Notes under the pieces: generated by a model
Database searches by the model: none
What the model saw: only the letters and a program-made list of their open reading frames with translations
Told to the model about the DNA's origin: nothing
Part shown: positions 12,686-23,600 of the stretch, one piece after another
Numbering within the stretch: the stretch's first letter is position 1
Layout of the letters: each line of letters opens with the position of its first letter
Translations under genes and position numbers: made by a program
NCBI RefSeq assembly: GCF_002775205.1
Contig: NC_036461.1
Span: 10,267,015 to 10,331,014 of the forward strand
DNA length: 64,000 bases
DNA from: Xiphophorus maculatus
Taxonomy: Eukaryota > Chordata > Actinopteri > Cyprinodontiformes > Poeciliidae
Direction: 5' to 3'

Positions 12686-12793
12686 ACTTTTGCGTTCCCT
12701 TGCAAAATTTTTGCATTCCCTCGCAATACTTTTGTGTTCCCTCATAATACTTTTGCGTCCCCTCACAAAAGGTTTTGCGTTCCCTCGCAATAA
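12686..12793 (+). repeat. 24-bp minisatellite, about five units
   Basis: Units follow the pattern TTTTGCGTTCCCTCGCAATAC with small changes (GCATTCCC, TGTGTTCCC, GCGTCCCC). The tract lies in the gene 1-gene 2 intergenic region, right after a poly-T run. No reading frame or structural role is evident. Confidence 0.8.
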
Positions 12794-13589
12794 TCTACTG
12801 ATCAGTTATGCGGCATAATTGAATACTGTAAGCCCTTCTTACAGTGGTCGCCGTACTTTCTGCCTTAATACAAGGTTATGTGAGGTTTTTCCATGTATGT
12901 TAATATCCCCTTGTGAAATATCTGACATTTTATATATTTTTCTTTAGTATAGAAAGGCACCACAAGCCTATGATATAAACAGAAACTTTCCGTAGGAAAG
13001 AAATAAAAATACATCCAAACTATTTGGACTATTTCTGAGTTATTATTGCGGGGTAATAAGTCATCTGACAGTTTTAATTGTGTTTCTGTTGTGTTTGTAG
13101 TCTGAATGGTTTAAAGGGCTGCTTTCAGTGCAGTTCCATCTTAGACTTAACAGGCATAAACATGCAGTAAAAAAATCGATTTTCAATCAGTTTTTTGCAC
13201 CAAACAGTTAATAATAACAAACCAGTTTTCACTGAGGCTCTGTAAGAGCCATATGAATGAAATAAGTAATTATTGATATGACAGGAGCACGCGACTTTGA
13301 CACTTGGGTGGTGGGCGTGGCTGTCATCAAGTATGAATGGGAAGGTTACTGGCGTGCTGGCTTTGTTTTGTATGAGGAAGCGGGTGAGCGGGGTGGTCAG
13401 TTCTTGCAAAGTTTGGAGCATGATAATCAAAATGGAATAAATAGATAATTGTGACAGAACAAAGAAGTAGTTTTTAGTTGATTGATACATGGACAGATGA
13501 GATTCCTCGAGTTAACCCAGTGCGGCCCTTTACCACAATTATTTTGCCGTGTTTTATAATAATAAAAATGTTTTATTGCCCCTCAAGGG

Positions 13590-13745
13590 CTCCGTAACAA
13601 AGACATTTTGAATAATGGCAACTTTGTATTAAAAGTGTCATTATTTACTGAATGACACTTTATGACAACAGTCATAAACATTCATGAAGATTTATTCATG
13701 TTCATGACAGGTATTATGTCATGCTTATGATGACGGGTCTTATTC
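13590..13745. repeat. Possible right half of a dispersed repeat
   Basis: This region is rich in TCATGA-type short inverted motifs (ATTCATGAAGATTTATTCATG, GTCATGCTTATGATGAC). It resembles the tract at 12555-12650 and looks like the end of a degraded non-autonomous DNA element. I cannot name the family. Confidence 0.25.
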
Positions 13746-13969
13746 ACAACTCGTGAAAGTTTGTGTTTTGATATCAACTTATTGGAAAGAGTTGCAAAGT
13801 AAAACCAAAAAAAACTATCAAGGATTGGATTATTTTCCGATGTTGGTTAGCTTTATAAGAACAACACATCACGAGGGCAGCATTTAACTTCCTCTTACTA
13901 TAGTTCAGTTATTTTAGGAGTATTTTAAGGACTTCAACAGAAGTCTTCTTGTAACACAAAACACAAACA

Positions 13970-14100
13970 GGCAACTGTTGCCATGTACAGTTATAAATGA
14001 AGTCTTTCTGCTCAGCAAGATCCAAATACAAATAGATGTTAATGCACTGCAGCAACTATATTTGTTTACGTCATTTCACTCACACCACTTTTTAAGGAAG
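13970..14100 (+). promoter_or_regulatory. Conserved block upstream of receptor gene 2
   Basis: This is the paralogous copy of 6565-6700 and 29155-29290, recognised by GCAACTGTTGCCATGTACAG, TTATAAATGAAGTCTTTCT, CAGCAAGATCC and TTTGTTTACGTCATTTCACTCACACCACTTTT. It ends about 500 bases before the gene 2 start codon, closer than in the other two genes. The octamer ATTTGCAT present in the sister copies has become ATTTCACT here. Confidence 0.4.
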
Positions 14101-14606
14101 TAGTTAATGCTTGACCAAATGAACCTTTAGCAGCAAAATGGTTGAATTGTATGTTTCGATTGTAAACACCAGTTCAGGCATTAAAACAACATAAATTATT
14201 TATGGTTGTTAATTAAATTAAACAATTACTTTTGATAACTTCCAGATTGCATAGCTTTTTACATGACAGACATGAAACACTCAACGGTCAAAATGGAAGG
14301 AAATGGAAACTGTGGATCATAACTAATTTGCATGTCACTTTTAAAACATACTACAGTTTATAACAAACAAGTCTGTAACAAAACAGACCCTCTGTTAAAA
14401 GTTTTCCACTCTGTCATCATGTTTATTTGCATGTTAAATAATACAAAAGGATAATGACGCCACAGAAGATGTGTTGTGGTAGTGATGAACTATTCAGACT
14501 CAATATGTGTCATACAACAGAAGCAACCGCAAACTGAGGTGCATTTAAAAATTACATATATTTTCAATTTGTGATTTAACTTCATGCTCCTGCTCATTTT
14601 TTTAAA

Positions 14607-17600
14607 ATGCCACCATTGGCTGTAAATCATCGCTGGATGCTTGTTTTGAAGATTTTTGTTCTCTTCTCTGTAATTTTGCTTCTGAACCACTTTTGTAAAG
14701 CTTCTGGTAAGTAACAGCAGGTTTTAAAGATTATTCTGTCAGTACTAGTATGTGTTTGATTTGTAAAGTTATTTTATTTTATTTATTTATTTATTTATGT
14801 TACAGGCAGCAAAAAAAAACACAGTCTCAAAAACATACTTTTTCTCAGTGTGGAAGAAATTCCAATTGATCCTCATTTTCCATCAGGTGAGATGGACCGT
14901 ATGCAAAAAAGGACTGCGGACATAACAATTTCCAAGGAAAAAATGTGTATATCTTATTTTGTTAATGTTTTTTTAGTTGTTTTTTTTTTTAAATTATTTG
15001 TCTGTTCTTTTTTCTGTTTTTCAGATGTTGTCTTTAAAGAAGAAAACGGAACTCACCTTTGTTTTAACATTCAGGCAAACCAGTCTAATGCGGGTACAGT
15101 TTTCTTATGTCTGACCTATCATCAGCTTCCTGCAAGTCAGTTTTCCATTTTCACCAGTAAATGATGAGGATTTTTTTTTCTTTTCTTCAGGTTGTTGTGG
15201 CATTGAAGATTTCGTCTGTCGCACCAATATAGTTCGGCTCAATGTCAGCACTTACAGCCTGACTGTCAGTAGAGAAATTCTACTCAAGCACGACATTGTT
15301 GTGTTACTGAACCCAATGAGCAATTTTTCATGCATGTTCTCACAGCTCCACAACTCAACAGGTACAAACGGTGGCCTCAATATCAAAACTAAATCTCCAA
15401 GTGATTAAAACCTTAGATGATCATATTCCCTCATACACTGAGTGCCTCAACTTCTAATCTATTTTGTTTGAATATTTTACCACTTAGAATTCATTCTCGA
15501 TCTTCATAATTGTTTGAAGCCAGGTAACTACATCCTGTTGCTACATCTCTAAACTTTGTAGTACAATAGCTCTTAACTTGTTTTATTCTGATCTCAGGTG
15601 GCAGGAACATTAGAATCACTCTGGATCATCTATACCAAAATCAATATAATGATGCGCAGACTTGTGAAGGTATTCTAGATTTTAAGTTCCAATAATATTT
15701 TAGTAAACATTTTGTTCACAAAATGTGGTCACTTGTGTTTGTGTCTGTGCATGTGCTTTAATTCACAGATAGTGATAAGTACATGTTCAAGTTTGGATCT
15801 AAAATAACATCCATTGTGAAAATCATATCTTGTGAAACGTCAGACTCAGCTGGGATTCAGCAGCCGCTGAATCTAACTTTTCCGTACTCAAACAATGTCA
15901 TGACTCTACAGGAGGCAGTGTAAATATCTTTTATTAATGGGGAAAATGCAAGGATGGCATGCACACTAATGGAGCTGCTTTGCATTAGTGCAAGATAGTT
16001 GAGTAATGTGAGAGGTCACTAATCAATTTTGTTTTTTATTACAGAACTATTATGAATAATTTCAGTTTCTACCAGGATCAGATGGGAGCTTTCAGAACAG
16101 CTTTTATCAAAATAGGCAACGTCACTGGGGCAATCACTAAACTGCAACCACAAGATCAAAGCCAAACTGCATTCAACTTTGGCTTCACAGCAAGTGGGGA
16201 TGTGGAAGTATGCAGCTTCAGTTGATTCAAGAACAGAAAGAGAAAAAACAAGAGTTTATAAGAGTTCTAGTTAATTCTAATGTCTCTTTGTCCAAGATTC
16301 TGAAGGAAAGGAACAATGTGGATATGGACCTTGATGTACAGATTCAATTCTCTAATAATGCCAGTGAAATGGCAGTAAATAAAAATAGCACGTACGTTGG
16401 AGTTCTACTTTTTCCAGGAATGACCAATGTAAGAGCAAATTGGTTCTGAGTATGTAATTATTTATTTGAATAGAAATATAAATTTTAAATATTTACTATA
16501 TTTGTCTTGTAACAGGTGGACCATGATGGATACTTTTTCAATAAAAAAGTGCTTGGAATTGAAATGGGAGCAAACATACTCAAATATTTGCTAAGCATCA
16601 ACATTCACTTCAACAATGTGAACCTGGTAAAGATATATTTGATATTAATAATAAACTTTATTCTGACCAAAAAAAAGAAGTTAACTCTCTTTTTATCTGT
16701 TCTATTCTCCCTTCATTTTTATCCTTTTCAGAGTGGCACAAACATGTCTTGCATGTCATGGGATGGTAAAGGTAAGAACATTGTTTAGAATTGATTTAGA
16801 ATTTCACATCAACTGTGTCTAGTGAAAGGACAAAAAAGTAAAGTTATGTCCTTTCCAGCACATGCTGGATTGTGGTAAGCTACAAACCAGTAGCTCAGCG
16901 AATGTGTGTGTGAATGGGTAAATGACTGGATGTAGTGTGAAGTGCTTTGGGGTTCTCTGGACATGATAAAGTGCTACACATGCCATATAATGATATAATT
17001 AGGTGGATAGAGCAGTGCAAGGCAAATAATGCTTGTTAGTGCTGGTGTACCCTCATGTTGTATTGCACGTCATTGTATCTCATGTACAGCTATGGTTTCT
17101 ATGCAGGCTAACTCATTTGATGAAAAACATAGTTTTATCTTGTATTAAGTTCATTTAGGGCTTAATCTAATATGTGGACTCTGTGGAGTCTTAGTTGTTA
17201 TATATATTTTTTTGTTTTAAATGTGATCTTTTTCTAATTTCATGGTCATGTATGTGTCTTCAAAAAGTCTACTAACTAACTAACTAGTGCCTTAGCAAAA
17301 TAACTCAGCTTGTGTGGCTTGTTCACTGTGAAATCAAAGTCTTCTCTGGGTATGACTGATAGGTTTATTTTGTCACAACCTGCAAAGAATCAGCCAGAGA
17401 CAGAGATTAGGTTTCTTTTAATTTCTTTTCTGCAGAATAGGAGAATTGAGAACAGACGCGACGAATCGCTGTCAAACACTGTCTGGACTCAATTCTGCCA
17501 GTTCTTTCTTTGCATTTCTCTTTATTGTATAGAAAAAGGAGGTTGGGCTTCTTCACACAGTCACACAGAGAATTGACCAACCGTCTTTACATTCTGGAGC

Positions 17601-20600
17601 CTCCTATGGACATGCCCTTACAAGGGCATGTGACTGACCACAACTAATCAGTTACATATGGAACTAATAACACATGAATGTTTAACGTTTTTAGCTTCCA
17701 AGCAAACATCCTAAACAAAGTTAATAATATACTACTCTACAAAAGAAAGAGAAGTTAAGTAAATATAAAAAGAAGAATAATAGAGTAATAATATGAAAAG
17801 AATAATATGAAAGAATAATATGAAAGAATAATATGAAAACATAACTTGTAAAATAAACTCATGAGTAAATGAACAGGAGGATAATTTTCCTAACAATGAC
17901 CAATGTCTTTATCAACCCACAAGCTTTGATTAATGCATTTTTAATGGATGGAAACATTGTATGTGCTCCTGTTCCAGAACCTGGGATGAAAATTTGGAAG
18001 TTTTAAAGTATAAGTGCCTTGTGAAAAAGTTGTAGTGAAGATTATTTTCAGTATGACATGTTGGCACGAATTGACAACTTTTACACAGCTATCTAGCTTA
18101 ATAGTGGGATGAAGTCTACTTTTATCTTCTCTTGCTGTTTTATTGCTGTACACCAGGGGATGATCAAATCTGGAGCACAAATAACTGCAGAACAAACCAG
18201 GTTAATGGCAGCATCACCTGCCAATGCTCCCATCAAGCATTTTTTGCAATTGGCATGGTAAGGTTTATCTGTAATTTCAGTTTATTGAAGCTACTGTTGT
18301 ACTGCTGACATTTGGTGCAATAGGATTAATACAATCTCTTTTTTTGTAAATCAGACAGTTACACTTAAGAAGATGGATACTTTTTCGTGGATCATACCAG
18401 AGATAAGCCTTAATGACACCTTAAGTAGTCCTTTGAACCCAGCGCAAGCAGTGTAAATATCTTTTATTGCTATTGTATAGTTTAGAAAATATACTATGCA
18501 TGTAGTATATTTTAGGAATTATACTATATAACTGGAACTGTGATATTGTCATTAAGTGGAAATGTAGATAATTGAAAGTACTTTTGTTTCCATTACAGGA
18601 CAATAATGAAGAAATTAGACATATACTTTGCAGAGATGAACCAATCCAAGACGGCAAAAGTACAAATAGGCAATATAACTGGAGTGATTGCTAAGCTAGA
18701 AGATAATTCAACTGAAATGAAATTTGGTTTCACGTCAAACGGAGATGTAAATTTACACACCTTCAAATTTAGAAAATATCCAAGAATTATATGTCACTTG
18801 AGTTTCTCTGTTTATTTGTTTACTAATGTTTATTTGATATAGACTATAGGTGGTGAAAGCAACAGAGTTGATAATGGCGTTATGACAGAAATTCACCTTC
18901 CTCAGGAAGCCATTGCAATGGCAATTAAAAACAAAAGAAAATATGTTGGTGTCCTCCGTTTTCCAGAAATGCCTATGGTGAGACCAAATTTCATCTATCT
19001 CTTTCTCTCTCTCTATACGTATATAGGTATATATACTGTATATATACTCTGTATATATACAGTATATATATATCACAAGAGTATTTTTCTCTTAACAGAA
19101 TAACACAAATGAACTTTATAATAATGAAGTGATTGGAATTGAAATGGGAGAAAACATAACAGGTTTGAATCAAACCGTCAACATCCACTACAGTAATTTA
19201 AAAAAGGTAAATCGAGAAACATTTTTCTGAGATCTGTTAACAATTGTTTTACACAGTTATCAACAGTTATTAATAGTTCAGGATTTTTTTGTTGTTGTAA
19301 AGTTGTTGCTGAAATTATGACATTGACTATTAACTACTACTATTATTACTCTGACATAATAATATTTTAAAAATATTATTTTTTAAATATTTAATTATTA
19401 TTATTTTTTAATCCAAAAGGATGGCTCTGGAGCTGTTTGTGTATCATGGGATGGCACAAATGAAACAGGTTATAAACTTTTCTGTTTGACTCATTCTAAA
19501 CCTTTTAGATAATTTTTCTACAAATTTCAAAACCTTGGCCATTTCTTTGGACTGTGAGCTTTTTGCTTTTGCATATTTTAATGGAGACTGTTTAGGATTT
19601 ATAAGGTGCATAAAGGATGGATCACTTTCCAATCAATTATATTTAGCTAAACATTCAAAGAAATGATTATATGCTGTATGTTTCTTGGAAATAAAATTTA
19701 TTTAATAGTAAAGTATGCTAAAGGTGGAGATTGCAGGAGCAGTTAGAGTTCTAAGGAACAATTTTATTATTAGACCAATGTGGTTGGGCCTGTGGCTTTT
19801 ATAAGTGTGATTTCAAAACACCAGGCAGTTTTTGTAAAAAAAAAAAAGTTGATTATTGATCATCTTCATGCACCTTGGGAATCAGGAACATTGTGCCATT
19901 AACATCTTAGATTTTAGCAATAAAGTAAAAAGAAATATAAGAACTATTCAATAATTCTACTATATTGATACTGGAGAAAAGGAGCTTAGTAAACAAGCAA
20001 TGAAAATTCGTACCTACACTAAGTAAGCTGAAACCTTTACTCTAGATTTATTTGTCTCACAAGAGTTTTAAGAAAGAAACTCTTCAAGTTTCATTGCTTG
20101 AAATTCTGAGTTGTACTTCTGAGCGCTACTTTTAGGAGCAGAGTCTTCAACAGGAATTTTATTCAATAGAAAGACAAATTCATCCATATGGTCTTATACC
20201 TGTTTGCCCTCACAGTTTAATAATTGAATAGCAAGACAAATTCATATTCAGAATCTGACTTATATTGAGCATAATATTAAAATCATAGAAACACTAATAA
20301 ACTGATTTGTACACTATGGGGTATGAAGTTGCTTTGACTATTCTAAAACGGACACTTTGAGGTGATATTATATAAATGCAATTGTACAAGAAAAGTCATA
20401 TCTGAGGTATTTTATGCTACAGCAGAAAGCAGCAGGATGCATCTTTCAAAAAATCCACGCTGTGCCAATTTGTTGTTTATTGGATGTAATGATGCTATAT
20501 ATCATGTTTACAGGCTAAAATTACATTTGATAATTTTAAAAACAAATTTTTGTCATTACATGGGCACTCCAATTTGTCAAAACAGAGCTATTACTTAGAC

Positions 20601-23600
20601 ATGTCTCAGTTATAAATGTCATTAAGTGTGATCGTAAACCTGTGTGTCCCTGCTGTCAACAAGGGAACCATACAGACTGGATCATTGAGGGTTGTAATAC
20701 AAAGATCGATAATGGAATCACATGTGAATGCAGTCATCTCACATTCTTTACCTATCGGATGGTAAGATGATTCATGTAGTATCTGTTTTTTTATGAGTAA
20801 ATATGACATTTCACACTTTTGACTAAAAATGTTGTATTTGCTCAAAATCAGAAACGTTCAACTGCCGAAAGTACCGATTCAAACAAAGAGGAAGAAAAAA
20901 CATCAGGAAAAACACCTGAAAAAACCCTATCCCTTCCAGCTCCAGCCAATCCGCTGAATTCAGATGAAGCAGCGTAAATATTTAAATTATTAATGCCATT
21001 GATGCAAAAATAAGACAAACATCCACAGATACCAGTTCACGTCATTTTAACATGGTTCATTTTTTTACAGTTTACTGAAAATATGTATGTTTCCTCCTAA
21101 GAAATTTCATGAAGAATCTGAACTCCTTTCTGGAACAGATGGGAAATGTCAGCACAGCAGCCATTCAAATGGGCGGCATTTCTGGGGTCATTTCTAAACT
21201 GCCACAACAAAACCAGACAAAGATGGACTTTGGCTTCACCTCAGCTGGTGATGTAAAGGTACACAGCTTTCATGCAAGACCGGTGGTAACAGATTTATAA
21301 AAGCTACAAATGACTTTATTTTCTCATAATACTTGTTTGTGACAGATTCTCAAGGAAAGCAATAACACTGGCTTTGCTCGGGCAGTTCACTTTCCAAAAG
21401 AAGCCAGTGAAAAAGCTGTAAATAGAAATGGATCATTTTCTGGAGTGCTGCTTTTTCCAGATATTCCTGAGGTGAATTCAAAAGTCTATCTTATTATTGT
21501 AAAATATAGTTATTATTAATCACACTGTTTTATCTTTCAACAGCTTAACAAAACTAGTTACTTTTTCAACAATGAAATGATGGGGATTGAAATGGGAGTA
21601 AACATATCTAACCTCTCTGAAACCATTGACATTCACTTCAGTAATGTGAACACGGTAAAAAAGAAAAGAAAAAGAAAGGTGGTGTCATAATTACCTGTAG
21701 TTGGAGAGAATAAATGTTCTGATTTTTCTGTTTTTCTGTCTTGATGCAGACTGGATTCAATGTTTCTTGTGTATCATGGGATGGGAGAAGTAAAGATGGT
21801 ATGTTAGTTCAGCTTAAATTAAGTTTATTTTATAAATGCATTTTTAATCTGACTCAGCAAGATGGTGTCAAGAATTCAAGTTCAAAAGTTCAATAAAACA
21901 TTGTCATTTTGTTGAAACAAGGTCTTAAAATGTTTAAAGTGAAATAGAAATTAATGACCTGTACCTTCCAGGAAAACCTAATCTCCTTTAACTGAACAGC
22001 AACCAACTTGCTGTTTTGAAATTGAAGTTACGTTTACACAAGGAAACTGACATTATTTTCAAATATTGATTGGCAAAAAAGACAACTTAGAGTTAACTGC
22101 AGCTAACATGCCAGGCCATGCCCATGTACTTTTGATGCTTAGTTTCCATTTCACCACCATAGACCTTAATCCATGTCCGTCTCCCATGATCAAAGTGCTC
22201 ATGTAATACATAACTCATCAGAAATTGTACTAACCAGGTTAAGTAGTACAACACAGCACTATACTGTCTTTATTTTTTTTTTTGTTAATTGGCTGTGCAT
22301 GCATAGAATAATCCCAACAGATGGGCATTCTGCACATGTGCTCTTTTACACCTGCAGAATACTCCACACCTCTGCGGGGGTGGTACAGAAATATTTCACT
22401 CTGAGACCTGGTTTCAAAAATTGCCAGTATGAGAGACTCCAGTCACTAATGACTAGTGTCAACAAGTGACTGTATTTTTTTTTTTTTTTTTACAAACAAA
22501 AACTGTTATGGTTTAACTGAAGAATGGCTCTGTGTAATTGGAGCATTCATAAACTGGAGCTTTATGGTTAAACTTTAAGTCTTCCATTGAATACAAACCA
22601 GTAAGCACAATCTAGGCATCAAAATATCTGTTTAAAACTACTTTAAAAACTGTGTTTTGCCATATGTGTCATTTGTGTGTAACTACGTCTAGTCTCATGC
22701 TTTGTCTTTTTCTTGTTTATTAGGTGGTATAGCCAAGTGGATCACAGATGGCTGCCTAACAAATGAGGAAAACGGCAGCATCACATGCCAGTGCTCTCAT
22801 CTTACATTTTTTGCCATTCTCATGGTAAAATAATGAATATGCAACTTCTTCAAAGCAATTTGATATATTTATGTTTTTTGTTCTTGTGAGGCTCAAAATC
22901 ATTCATCTGGCAGATTTTAGCTTTGAGGTTGGAAGGCATCCTTGCCATCACCCTAGTCTTTAGGTTCCTCCATAAAATCTCGATGGATTCAAGTTGGGAC
23001 TTTGGCAAGGCATTCCAAATGTTAGATTACTTCATGCCAGAAGAAACATGTCTGTCAAATTAAAGAATTCTGAATATTTATATATTATACCAAAATCTGC
23101 TTGGGTGAACACAAATTAATGTAATACTTTAGGGCAGTGGTTCTCAAACTTTTTTCAGTGATGTACCCCCTTAAAAATATATTTTTAGTCAAGTACCCCC
23201 TGACATGGGCAAAACATTTTTGGAATTAAAAAGAGGTACAGTGCTGTAAAATCACTGTCTGATTTATTAAAGCCAAACAACTTATATCAGTGAACCTGAC
23301 AAATACATCCATATTGCAAACATTGCATGGTTACACAAAAAAGAAAAACAGAAGACGGTGACCACCAGGAAGGTATAAAACCAGTCAAACCGTTTTATTT
23401 TCAAGGATATTAAACTAAATACTGAATATAAAATTCAGTGCATGAACACACATTTATATTTTATCGAACTTTTTACAAAATAATTTTTCCCAAGACTTAT
23501 TATGAGGAGCCTACTGATTTTTTAAAGATATTTTGAAAAGCTTCACGTACCCCCTGCAGTACCTCCACGTACCCCCAGGGGTACATGTACCCCCATTTGA

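Noticed and set aside
17310..17640. LTR of an endogenous retrovirus in a gene 2 intron
   Set aside because: No second LTR, no clear TG...CA ends or target duplication found; left as unclassified repeat-like sequence.
16045..20761. GAIN cassettes 1 and 2 of gene 2 as leftover pseudogenes of separate receptor genes
   Set aside because: No stops, all splice sites usable, phases join exactly, and no signal-peptide or 7TM exons lie between them. One gene is simpler, though RNA would settle it.
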